A stretch of DNA of 13,068 nt from Prevotellamassilia sp. (GTDB taxonomy: Bacteria > Bacteroidota > Bacteroidia > Bacteroidales > Bacteroidaceae). Under the pieces are notes generated by a model. That model was not told the DNA's origin. It was given only the letters and a program-made list of their open reading frames with translations, and did no database searches. The translations under genes and the position numbers were made by a program. The stretch lies in assembly GCA_018383375.1 (NCBI GenBank), contig JAHAWW010000124.1:1-13068 (forward strand), written 5' to 3'. Shown one piece after another: positions 1 to 12,664 of the stretch; position 1 is the first letter of the stretch; each line of letters opens with the position of its first letter.

Positions 1-3355
<3,355 letters not shown>

Positions 3356-3386
3356 AGTAAGTGAAGTTGATGATTGAGGCGTGATG

Positions 3387-7202
<3,816 letters not shown>

Positions 7203-7240
7203 TCGTGTTGAGTGTGTAAAAGTTGTTGATGTATAGACAC

Positions 7241-7278
7241 AAAAAGGTTAAGAACCCTCTACCAGAGGATCCTTAACC
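7241..7278 (-). terminator. Terminator-like attenuator hairpin between rplL and rpoB
   Basis: On the minus strand a hairpin sits in the rplL-rpoB spacer. An outer 7-bp stem (GGTTAAG / CTTAACC) and an inner 5-bp stem (CCTCT / AGAGG) are separated by a 3x3 internal loop and closed by a 3-nt loop. The structure is followed at once by TTTTTGTGTC. It is 21 nt past the rplL stop and about 38 nt before the rpoB ATG. A stem plus a five-U tail resembles an intrinsic terminator. Because rpoB needs transcription from upstream and I see no convincing promoter in the spacer, partial termination (attenuation) or an RNase processing site is the likelier role. E. coli is known to have an attenuator at the equivalent place. 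Confidence 0.7.
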
Positions 7279-7299
7279 ATTATTTGTTGGACAAGTCGC

Positions 7300-7677
7300 T
7301 TAGGCGATTTCTACTTCAGCACCGGCCTCTTCGAGAGCCTTCTTGAGTGCATCAGCTTCTTCCTTGGCAACGCCTTCCTTCAGTTTGCTGGGAGCGCCGT
7401 CAACGAGGTCCTTAGCTTCTTTCAAGCCGAGGCCACAAGCTTCTTTAACTGCCTTTACAACCTGGAGTTTAGCAGCACCTGCGCTCTTGAGCACTACATC
7501 GAAAGATGTTTTCTCTTCAGCAGCAGCGGCACCTGCAGCAGCGGGGCCGGCAGCAACTGCAACAGCAGCAGCAGCGGGTTCAATACCGTATTCTTCTTTG
7601 AGAATAGTTGCCAACTCGTTTACTTCTTTTACTGTCAAATTTACCAATTCTTCAGCAATAGCTTTGATATCTGCCAT
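7300..7677 (-). CDS. rplL: 50S ribosomal protein L7/L12
   Basis: This is the acidic stalk protein, present in several copies per ribosome, that recruits EF-Tu, EF-G and IF2 through its C-terminal domain. It has 125 aa. The N-terminal dimerisation helices cover about residues 1-33, an Ala/Gly-rich hinge runs from about 34 to 53, and the C-terminal factor-binding domain covers about 56-125. That domain has the conserved stretch KLQVVKAVKEACGLGLKEAK and then LVDGAPSKLKEG. It lies 48 bp after rplJ, the L10 gene whose product anchors the L12 dimers. The spacer is A/T-rich with no clear Shine-Dalgarno, which is common in Bacteroidota. A terminator-like hairpin follows the gene and may raise L12 output relative to rpoB. 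Confidence 0.98.
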   Translation of the reverse strand: MADIKAIAEELVNLTVKEVNELATILKEEYGIEPAAAAVAVAAGPAAAGAAAAEEKTSFDVVLKSAGAAKLQVVKAVKEACGLGLKEAKDLVDGAPSKLKEGVAKEEADALKKALEEAGAEVEIA

Positions 7678-7725
7678 TTTCGTAATTATTTGTTATTGTT
7701 TTGTATTCGGTGAATTGTAAGGGAA

Positions 7726-8244
7726 TTACTCGGGACGTTCGCCCAAAGTCTTCAGCACGCCGTGGATAGTTTGTCCAGCCGACTGGAGAGAAGAGATAAC
7801 GTTCTTTGCAGGCGACTGCAGCAAGGCCACAACTTCTGCAATGACTTCGTTTTTGCTCTTGATAGCGCAGAGGGTATCGAGCTGGTCTGCACCGATATAG
7901 AAACCTTCTTCGGCATAAGCTGCTTTGAGGGCGGGCACACCACTTTTGCCTTCTTCTTTGATGAGTTTGGCAGGCGCGTTGGCGGTGTTGCAGAAGAACA
8001 CGGCCGTGCTGCCTTTCAACACATCATAGAGGGGAGAATAATCGATTTCTGCTGCTTCGAATGCCTTGTGGAGGAGTGTGTTTTTCACTACGACCATTTT
8101 GATGTCGGCACCGAAACATTTTCTACGCAAACTGCTGGTAGCTTCAGCATTCAGACCGGTCACGTCGACCAGGTAGAAGTGAGCATACTCGTTGAGTTTT
8201 GCACCGAGTTGTTCGATGATGGATTGCTTATCTTCCTTTCTCAT
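7726..8244 (-). CDS. rplJ: 50S ribosomal protein L10
   Basis: L10 binds the 23S rRNA GTPase-associated region and carries L7/L12 dimers on its C-terminal helix, forming the ribosomal stalk base. The protein has 172 aa and begins MRKEDKQSIIEQLG. Family features seen are the N-terminal segment FYLVDVTGLNAEATSSLRRK (about residues 23-42), the basic patch KMVVVKNTLLHKAF, the hydrophobic GSTAVFF strand, and a C-terminal helix that ends HGVLKTLGERPE. It is 13 bp downstream of rplA and 48 bp upstream of rplL. The short gap to rplA leaves no room for a long E. coli-type rplJ leader, so L10 autogenous control, if present, would have to use rplA coding sequence or another site. That last point is inference. 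Confidence 0.97.
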   Translation of the reverse strand: MRKEDKQSIIEQLGAKLNEYAHFYLVDVTGLNAEATSSLRRKCFGADIKMVVVKNTLLHKAFEAAEIDYSPLYDVLKGSTAVFFCNTANAPAKLIKEEGKSGVPALKAAYAEEGFYIGADQLDTLCAIKSKNEVIAEVVALLQSPAKNVISSLQSAGQTIHGVLKTLGERPE

Positions 8245-8257
8245 GATGGTAATTCAA

Positions 8258-8956
8258 TTAAATTTCGTCGACAGATTTGGGATCTACCTTGATACCCTTA
8301 CTCATCGTAGAGGAAAGATAAATGCTCTTGATGTAAGTACCTTTGGCTGCAGAGGGTTTGAGCTTGATGATGGTGTTGACAAACTCTTTGGCATTGCCCA
8401 AAATCTGGTCGGGGGTGAATGATACCTTGCCGATTGAGGTGTGTACAATACCGGTTTTATCTACCTTGAAGTCAATCTTACCCTGCTTTACCTCACGGAC
8501 GGCTTTGGCTACGTCCATAGTGACAGTACCGCTCTTAGGGTTAGGCATAAGACCGCGAGGACCGAGAACACGTCCAAGCGCACCGATTTTGCCCATGATG
8601 GCGGGCATCGTGATAATCACGTCAATATCGGTCCAACCGCCTTTGATTTTCTCGATGTACTCATCGAGACCTACATAGTCTGCTCCGGCTTCTTTAGCAG
8701 CAGCTTCAGCATCGGGTGTACAGAGACACAGCACGCGGACAGTTTTACCTGTACCATTGGGAAGAGATACGACACCGCGAACCATTTGATTGGCTTTGCG
8801 GGGGTCTACGCCGAGACGAACGTCGATGTCGACAGAGGCGTCAAACTTGGTGGTCGTGATTTCCTTAACCAAGGCGGCTGCTTCCTTCAAGCTGTAAGCC
8901 TTCCCTGCTTCAATCTTACCGGCGACGGATTTCTGATTTTTTGTCAGTTTACTCAT
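8258..8956 (-). CDS. rplA: 50S ribosomal protein L1
   Basis: L1 forms the mobile L1 stalk of the large subunit, which helps release E-site tRNA; in many bacteria it also represses its own mRNA. It has 232 aa, a typical family length. Domain I is split between about residues 1-67 and 160-232, with domain II inserted between. The L1 signature GRVLGPRGLMPNPKSGTV lies at 128-145. The C-terminal part has FTPDQILGNAKEF and KGTYIKSIYLSSTMSKGIKV. The gene begins 17 bp after rplK and ends 13 bp before rplJ, as expected for a tightly coupled L11 operon. No L1-binding mimic was identified in the nusG-rplK spacer by eye. Confidence 0.98.
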   Translation of the reverse strand: MSKLTKNQKSVAGKIEAGKAYSLKEAAALVKEITTTKFDASVDIDVRLGVDPRKANQMVRGVVSLPNGTGKTVRVLCLCTPDAEAAAKEAGADYVGLDEYIEKIKGGWTDIDVIITMPAIMGKIGALGRVLGPRGLMPNPKSGTVTMDVAKAVREVKQGKIDFKVDKTGIVHTSIGKVSFTPDQILGNAKEFVNTIIKLKPSAAKGTYIKSIYLSSTMSKGIKVDPKSVDEI

Positions 8957-8973
8957 TGTGCGAAAAATTGAAG

Positions 8974-9417
8974 TTAAATATTTTCAGGGAAGTCTCCCTT
9001 AACGGTGATACCCATACTGCGGGCGGTACCGGCGACGAGACGCATAGCGCTGTCGAGGGTGAAGCAGTTGAGGTCGGGCATCTTGTCTTCAGCAATGGCC
9101 TTCACCTGGTCCCAAGTGATTTCAGCAATCTTGGTACGGTTGGGCTGTGCTGAGCCGCTTTTTTTCTTGGCTGCCTCGAGCAATTGAATTGCTACAGGAG
9201 GAGTCTTTACTATGAATGAGAATGATTTGTCATTATAGTAAGTAATGACTACAGGCAATACCTTACCTGCCTTCTCCTGAGTTCTGGCGTTGAACTGCTT
9301 GCAGAAATCCATGATGTTGATTCCCTTTGAACCCAGAGCCGGGCCAACGGGAGGCGAAGGATTCGCAGCGCCACCTTTAATCTGTAATTTGATTAATCCA
9401 GCAACTTCTTTAGCCAT
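8974..9417 (-). CDS. rplK: 50S ribosomal protein L11
   Basis: L11 binds the GTPase-associated centre of 23S rRNA and takes part in factor-dependent GTP hydrolysis and in RelA activation by uncharged tRNA. The 147-aa protein starts MAKEVAGLIKLQIKGG. It has the N-terminal proline-rich motif ANPSPPVGPALGSKGINIM (about residues 18-36), with P22 and P26 at the positions linked to thiostrepton binding in other bacteria. The C-terminal rRNA-binding domain includes NRTKIAEITWDQVKAIAEDK and the end SAMRLVAGTARSMGITVKG. It follows nusG after 56 bp and precedes rplA by 17 bp. The spacer upstream is A/T-rich with no recognised promoter, so it is probably read from the secE-nusG transcript. Confidence 0.98.
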   Translation of the reverse strand: MAKEVAGLIKLQIKGGAANPSPPVGPALGSKGINIMDFCKQFNARTQEKAGKVLPVVITYYNDKSFSFIVKTPPVAIQLLEAAKKKSGSAQPNRTKIAEITWDQVKAIAEDKMPDLNCFTLDSAMRLVAGTARSMGITVKGDFPENI

Positions 9418-9473
9418 TGTGATTGTTTTGTTTTAATTGTTGTTTGTTGGAAAGCTTGACTACGTAACACTTG

Positions 9474-10016
9474 TCACTCTTTCACGATTTGCGTAAACCC
9501 AAGGTCGAGGTCGGTGCTGCGCGCAAAGACCTTGACGGTGACCGTGACCTTCTTCTTGTCGTTGTCGACGCGCTCCACAACGCCTGAAAATCCGGCAAAC
9601 GGACCTTCGTTGACTTTGACGGCGTCGCCCACTTCGAAAGGAATGGGGAGGTCTACCGCTTCTTCGCTCATTTCGTCAACCTTACCCAAGATGCGCGACA
9701 CCTCAGAGGGGCGCAGGGGAGTGGGATTGTCCATTCCACCTAAAAAGCCGAGCACCTGCGGCGTGTTGCGCAGCACATGTGCAATCTCGCCTACCAAACG
9801 TGCCTCTACGAGGACGTAACCGGGGAGATAATTGCGCTCTTTAATGACTCGTTTGCCATTGCGGATTTGTACCACCTTTTCAGTCGGAATGAGCACCTGT
9901 GCGACATGGCCGCCAAGGCGACCATTTTTAATTTCCGCATCAATGTATTCCTTGACTTTGGCTTCTTTTCCGCTCACGGCTCTGAGCACATACCAAGACA
10001 TCGCCAATTCAGCCAT
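9474..10016 (-). CDS. nusG: Transcription termination/antitermination factor NusG
   Basis: NusG binds the RNA polymerase clamp, modulates pausing and Rho action, and can link transcription to the leading ribosome through S10. The protein has 180 aa. The NGN domain covers about residues 6-110 (SWYVLRAVSGKEAKVKEY near the start; RNYLPGYVLVEA at 61-72). The KOW domain is about 127-180, with the motif VNEGPFAGFSGVVERVD. The chosen start gives MAELAMSWYVLR; an internal ATG at 10001-9999 would give MSWYVLR. I favour the upstream ATG because it lies only 3 bp after the secE stop and because Bacteroidota NusG usually has a few residues before the WYVLR motif. The tight spacing to secE suggests translational coupling. 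Confidence 0.97.
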   Translation of the reverse strand: MAELAMSWYVLRAVSGKEAKVKEYIDAEIKNGRLGGHVAQVLIPTEKVVQIRNGKRVIKERNYLPGYVLVEARLVGEIAHVLRNTPQVLGFLGGMDNPTPLRPSEVSRILGKVDEMSEEAVDLPIPFEVGDAVKVNEGPFAGFSGVVERVDNDKKKVTVTVKVFARSTDLDLGFTQIVKE

Positions 10017-10019
10017 AGG

Positions 10020-10217
10020 TCAGAATTTAATTGAGTAGATTAACTGCATGAGGTTATAGAAGACCTTATCCATGGCAAACACGACGAGTGCGATTATCAC
10101 GGAAGCAATGAGAACGACAATCGCGCTATGGATTAACTCCTTGCGTGTAGGCCAGGTGGTTTTATGCACTAATTCTTCGTAAGTGTCCTTACAGTATAAT
10201 ACGATGTTCTTAAACAT
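10020..10217 (-). CDS. secE: Preprotein translocase subunit SecE
   Basis: SecE clamps the two halves of SecY in the inner-membrane protein-export channel. The protein has 65 aa (MFKNIVLYCKDTYEELVHKT...), the short single-helix form found in most bacteria rather than the 127-aa three-helix E. coli form. An amphipathic cytoplasmic helix with the conserved VHKTTWPTRKEL motif (about 18-29) is followed by one membrane segment at about 32-58, rich in Ile, Val and Ala. The frame stays open upstream through tRNA-Trp, so the start is set by homology: the ATG at 10217-10215, 14 nt after the tRNA CCA end. nusG begins 3 bp after the stop. secE and nusG next to each other is a widely conserved arrangement. 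Confidence 0.95.
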   Translation of the reverse strand: MFKNIVLYCKDTYEELVHKTTWPTRKELIHSAIVVLIASVIIALVVFAMDKVFYNLMQLIYSIKF

Positions 10218-10231
10218 GTCTTTTCTTTTTT

Positions 10232-10307
10232 TGGCACGGGAAGAGAGGCTCGAACTCCCGACACCTGGTTTTGGAGACCAGTGCTCTACCAACTGAGCTA
10301 TTCCCGT
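10232..10307 (-). tRNA. tRNA-Trp(CCA)
   Basis: This is a complete tRNA cloverleaf on the minus strand. Acceptor arms ACGGGAA / TTCCCGT pair fully. The anticodon stem CTGGT / ACCAG encloses the loop CTCCAAA with anticodon CCA (plus-strand 10272-10274). The T-arm carries GTTCGAG. The discriminator base is G, as expected for tryptophan. The 73-nt body (10307-10235) is followed by a genome-encoded CCA (10234-10232), unlike the other three tRNAs here, although it runs into an A-tract and could be chance. It lies between the tuf hairpin and secE, only 14 nt from the secE ATG, so it must be cut out of a tRNA-secE-nusG transcript. Confidence 0.97.
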
Positions 10308-10309
10308 AT

Positions 10310-10346
10310 AAAAACAGGCCCACACCTCATGAGCGAGGGCCTGTTT
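10310..10346 (-). terminator. Hairpin terminator/processing site after tuf
   Basis: On the minus strand a perfect 10-bp stem (AAACAGGCCC / GGGCCTGTTT) with a 15-nt loop ends in TTTTT, the last three of these T's being shared with the stem. The loop contains the palindrome CTCATGAG. The stem starts 30 nt past the tuf stop. The U-tract ends 2 nt before the mature 5' end of tRNA-Trp. It has all the marks of an intrinsic terminator for tuf. I see no clear TTTG / TAnnTTTG promoter between tuf and tRNA-Trp, so secE-nusG-rpl expression probably depends on read-through or on RNase cleavage at this hairpin. Confidence 0.75.
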
Positions 10347-10376
10347 GGTTATTGTTTCTTGTGTGTAGACAAGAGA

Positions 10377-11564
10377 TTAGTCGAGGATTTCAGTAATCTG
10401 ACCTGAACCTACGGTGCGGCCACCTTCACGGATAGCGAAGCGGAGACCTACGTTGATGGCAACGGCGTAGATGAGTTCAACGCTGATTTCAACGTTATCA
10501 CCGGGCATTACCATTTCGGTGCCTTCGGGGAGGTGAATCTCACCGGTGCAGTCCATGGTGCGGAGATAGAACTGAGGACGGTATTTGTTGCCGAACGGAG
10601 TGTGACGGCCACCTTCTTCTTTCTTCAGAACGTAGATAGAAGCCTTGAATTTCTTGTGCGGAGTGATAACGCCCGGGTGGGTGATTACCATACCACGCTT
10701 GATTTCCTGCTTGTCGATACCACGGAGGAGGAGACCTACGTTGTCACCAGCTTCACCCTCGTCGAGGAGCTTGCGGAACATTTCAACGCCGGTAACTACA
10801 GACTTCTTGTCTTCACCGAGACCGAGGATCTGAACTTCGTCACCAACTTTGATGACACCGGTTTCAACACGGCCGGTAGCAACGGTACCACGACCAGTGA
10901 TTGAGAACACGTCTTCAACAGGCATCAAGAAGGGTTTATCTTTGTCGCGAACGGGCTCTTGAATCCACTCGTCAACAGCGTTCATGAGGTTCATTACGCT
11001 GTCTTCCCACTTGGCAACGCCGTTGAGGGCACCGAGGGCAGAACCACGAATGATAGGAGTATCCTCTTCGAAGTCGTACTGCTGGAGGAGTTCACCCATT
11101 TCCATTTCAACGAGTTCGAGCATTTCTTCGTCGTCGACCATGTCGCACTTGTTGAGGAACACAACGAGACGGGGAACGTTCACCTGACGGGCGAGAAGGA
11201 TGTGCTCGCGGGTCTGGGGCATCGGACCGTCGGTAGCAGCTACTACGATGATAGCACCGTCCATCTGGGCAGCACCGGTAACCATGTTCTTCACATAGTC
11301 AGCGTGACCCGGGCAGTCTACGTGAGCGTAGTGACGCTTTTCAGTTTCGTATTCGATGTGAGCGGTGTTGATCGTGATACCACGCTCTTTTTCTTCAGGA
11401 GCATTGTCGATCTGGTCGAAAGATTTAACTTCCTCGCCAGTGCCGAGTTTTTCGTGAAGCACTTTAGAGATGGCGGCAGTCAGAGTAGTCTTGCCGTGGT
11501 CAACGTGACCAATCGTACCGATGTTAACATGCGGTTTGGTACGCTCAAATTTTTCTTTAGCCAT
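10377..11564 (-). CDS. tuf: Translation elongation factor Tu
   Basis: EF-Tu is the GTPase that brings aminoacyl-tRNA to the ribosomal A site. It has 395 aa, a full-length size. G-motifs seen are the P-loop GHVDHGKT at 19-26, the switch I sequence RGITI at 61-65 with T64, DCPGH at 83-87 (H87 is the catalytic His equivalent), NKCD at 138-141, and SAL at 175-177. Domains II and III follow, with GRGTVATGRVETG and the C-terminal end FAIREGGRTVGSGQITEILD. It is preceded by a 138-bp leader after tRNA-Thr and followed by a strong hairpin. Placing tuf behind a tRNA cluster couples EF-Tu with tRNA supply; the nearest credible promoter is upstream of tRNA-Tyr. No second tuf copy is in the window. Confidence 0.99.
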   Translation of the reverse strand: MAKEKFERTKPHVNIGTIGHVDHGKTTLTAAISKVLHEKLGTGEEVKSFDQIDNAPEEKERGITINTAHIEYETEKRHYAHVDCPGHADYVKNMVTGAAQMDGAIIVVAATDGPMPQTREHILLARQVNVPRLVVFLNKCDMVDDEEMLELVEMEMGELLQQYDFEEDTPIIRGSALGALNGVAKWEDSVMNLMNAVDEWIQEPVRDKDKPFLMPVEDVFSITGRGTVATGRVETGVIKVGDEVQILGLGEDKKSVVTGVEMFRKLLDEGEAGDNVGLLLRGIDKQEIKRGMVITHPGVITPHKKFKASIYVLKKEEGGRHTPFGNKYRPQFYLRTMDCTGEIHLPEGTEMVMPGDNVEISVELIYAVAINVGLRFAIREGGRTVGSGQITEILD

Positions 11565-11702
11565 AGCTGTATTATTAAATTTATGAATGAAATTTTCTTA
11601 ATCTCCCACTACGTTATTCAGACTTGCACTCTTTGGCGCATAAAACCGCAGAACCCGGAAACCAAGCCTGCGCTCTATATAAAATCTGCCGTAATGTCTT
11701 TG
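11565..11702 (-). other. tRNA-Thr to tuf spacer / tuf leader with alternative pairings
   Basis: This 138-bp stretch holds no gene or recognised promoter. It would be the 5' leader of tuf mRNA after tRNA-Thr is processed out. Two short pairings compete for the same arm. CGCAG/CTGCG joins 11647-11651 with 11668-11672, and GCGCA/TGCGC joins 11636-11640 with 11669-11673. The half next to the tuf start is A/T-rich and looks unstructured, which fits efficient initiation in Bacteroidota, where Shine-Dalgarno sites are often absent. No tuf-specific regulator can be named from the sequence. Confidence 0.35.
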
Positions 11703-11774
<72 letters not shown>

Positions 11775-11782
11775 AAAATGTG

Positions 11783-11855
11783 AGCGGAAAACGGGGCTCA
11801 AACCCGCGACCCCCAGCTTGGAAGGCTAGTGCTCTATCAACTGAGCTATTTCCGC
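11783..11855 (-). tRNA. tRNA-Gly(UCC)
   Basis: This is a complete cloverleaf on the minus strand, 73 nt. The acceptor GCGGAAA / TTTCCGC pairs fully, with discriminator T as usual for glycine. The anticodon stem CTAGC / GCTGG (one G-U pair) encloses CTTCCAA with anticodon TCC (plus-strand 11820-11822). The T-arm is GCGGG TTTGAGC CCCGT. No CCA is encoded. It is the middle tRNA of the cluster: 23 nt after tRNA-Tyr and 8 nt before tRNA-Thr. Confidence 0.97.
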
Positions 11856-11878
11856 GAGTTCCCTACCGGTGTAGAGGG

Positions 11879-11961
11879 TGGGCAAAGATGGATTCGAACC
11901 ACCGAAGGCGTAAGCCAGCAGATTTACAGTCTGCCCCATTTGGCCACTCTGGTATTTGCCC
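11879..11961 (-). tRNA. tRNA-Tyr(GUA)
   Basis: This is a class II tRNA on the minus strand, 83 nt. The acceptor GGGCAAA / TTTGCCC pairs fully, with discriminator A as expected for tyrosine. The anticodon stem GCAGA / TCTGC encloses CTGTAAA with anticodon GTA (plus-strand 11925-11927). A long variable arm with GGC-TTAC-GCC precedes the T-arm containing GTTCGAAT. No CCA is encoded. It is the first gene after the promoter at 12028-12057 and so probably heads the tRNA-tuf transcript. Confidence 0.97.
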
Positions 11962-11988
11962 GTGTTTGCGAGAGCGAAAGGCGTCCTC

Positions 11989-12028
11989 AAAAGAAGAGCA
12001 GCCGTTCCAATGACTCGGAAACGGCTGC
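11989..12028 (-). terminator. Probable hpf terminator overlapping the tRNA/tuf promoter
   Basis: On the minus strand an 11-bp stem with one bulged T (GCAGCCGTTTCC / GGAACGGCTGC) and an 8-nt loop is followed by TCTTCTTTT, which is 7 T's of 9. It lies about 48 nt past the hpf stop, so it fits an intrinsic terminator for hpf. Its first two bases (G12028, C12027) border the -7 element of the promoter that reads tRNA-Tyr. A transcript started there would lack the first few bases of the left arm. It could instead act as a 5' leader hairpin of the tRNA-tuf transcript. Confidence 0.6.
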
Positions 12029-12057
12029 AAAGTTAGAGATAATTTTTTACTTGCAAA
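12028..12057 (-). promoter_or_regulatory. Bacteroidota-type promoter for tRNA-Tyr/Gly/Thr-tuf
   Basis: On the minus strand a TTTG element (12057-12054) is followed after 18 nt by TAACTTTG (12035-12028). This exactly matches the Bacteroides housekeeping consensus of -33 TTTG and -7 TAnnTTTG, with spacing at the short end of the usual range; shifting the upstream element by one base within TTTTG gives 19 nt. The spacer is A/T-rich. By consensus geometry, initiation would fall near 12024, about 60 nt before tRNA-Tyr. It is the best-matching promoter in the window and stands in front of its most heavily expressed genes. Confidence 0.72.
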
Positions 12058-12075
12058 ATTTTCGGCGTATTTTTT

Positions 12076-12375
12076 TTATTTGGCCGCGTGTTTTTCCTTG
12101 TATTTCTCGGCTTGGCGCTGGAGGGCGTCAACGCAGAGGTCGATGGCTTCCTCAAATGTGTCGCAGGTCTTTTCGGCATGGAGGCTGCCGCCGGGGGCGC
12201 TGATGCGTATCTGCACTTCCTTGTTCATGGCGGTCTCGGGCTTGACAAGTTTCAACACCACTTCGGCCGAAGCGGCCTGGTCGCAACTCTTGGCAATTTT
12301 GCCCACTTTTTTCTCAATGAAAGCCTGAAGCTTCTCGGTGGCGTCGAAATGGACGGACTGAATGCGGATGTTCAT
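12076..12375 (-). CDS. hpf: Ribosome hibernation-promoting factor (short HPF/RaiA family)
   Basis: This protein binds the small ribosomal subunit where mRNA and tRNA normally sit, and stabilises inactive or dimerised ribosomes in slow growth. It has 99 aa, matching the short, single-domain form without the C-terminal dimerisation domain of long HPF. The beta-alpha-beta-beta-beta-alpha pattern is recognisable: MNIRIQSVHFDATEKLQAFI at the N-terminus, EVQIRISAPGGSLHAEKTCD in the middle, and the C-terminal helix FEEAIDLCVDALQRQAEKYK. The same frame is open further upstream to 12498. I chose the ATG at 12375-12373 because the family sequence starts there and AGGAGG lies 6 nt before it; the upstream part covers the candidate promoter. 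It reads toward the tRNA cluster and may have its own terminator. Confidence 0.93.
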   Translation of the reverse strand: MNIRIQSVHFDATEKLQAFIEKKVGKIAKSCDQAASAEVVLKLVKPETAMNKEVQIRISAPGGSLHAEKTCDTFEEAIDLCVDALQRQAEKYKEKHAAK

Positions 12376-12381
12376 ATAAAT

Positions 12382-12387
12382 CCTCCT
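12382..12387 (-). promoter_or_regulatory. Strong Shine-Dalgarno of hpf
   Basis: AGGAGG, within AGAGGAGGATTTATATG on the minus strand, sits 6 nt before the hpf ATG. It decides the start codon. A full anti-SD match is unusual in Bacteroidota, where initiation generally depends little on this pairing; the other genes in this window show none. Confidence 0.8.
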
Positions 12388-12398
12388 CTTCTGGTTTA

Positions 12399-12418
12399 TT
12401 GTCTCACGACGGAGACAA
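12399..12418 (-). promoter_or_regulatory. hpf leader hairpin
   Basis: A perfect 7-bp stem (TTGTCTC / GAGACAA) with a 6-nt loop lies in the expected 5' untranslated region of hpf, ending 11 nt before the Shine-Dalgarno. It does not cover the ribosome-binding site. It could protect the mRNA 5' region or be a protein-binding site; no known riboswitch fold is recognised. Confidence 0.45.
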
Positions 12419-12467
12419 GGGTTGTTACTGATGGGCGACACAATTGGCCGCCGTGGCTTTACAAAAG

Positions 12468-12499
12468 CGAATATAGCAATTGTCGCGTGACGCGCCAAA
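12468..12499 (-). promoter_or_regulatory. Candidate hpf promoter
   Basis: On the minus strand TTTG (12499-12496) is followed after 20 nt by TATATTCG (12475-12468). This is one mismatch from the Bacteroidota -7 consensus TAnnTTTG, and the spacing is typical. Initiation would fall near 12464, giving a leader of about 89 nt. Three six-base A-tracts lie just upstream. Confidence 0.62.
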
Positions 12500-12501
12500 C
12501 G

Positions 12502-12524
12502 TTTTTTCGTTTTTTGTGTTTTTT
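12502..12524 (-). promoter_or_regulatory. A-tract block upstream of the hpf promoter
   Basis: Three runs of exactly six A's (minus strand) at 12502-12507, 12510-12515 and 12519-12524 are separated by 2 and 3 bases, immediately upstream of the -33 element. Such A-tracts can bend DNA or act as an UP-like contact for the polymerase alpha subunit. The 8-9 bp periodicity is shorter than a helical turn, so phased bending would be imperfect. Confidence 0.45.
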
Positions 12525-12664
12525 GACGGGTTTTATGGGTTCATGGGTTGTCGGAAGGGCGGTTGATGCCGGGGATGCGGCCAATGGTAGAAATGATAAA
12601 AATGTTGCATGAAATGAGACAATTTTACTCTTCGCCCTTATCCCCCCAATTGTTGCCTTTTTCC

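Noticed and set aside
10218..10325. Longer SecE starting at 10325
   Set aside because: The extra residues are a translation of tRNA-Trp and the tuf terminator; family homology begins at MFKNIV.
12376..12498. An N-terminal extension of HPF starting at 12498
   Set aside because: It would cover the promoter and leader, has no similarity to HPF, and the Shine-Dalgarno sits directly before the ATG at 12375.
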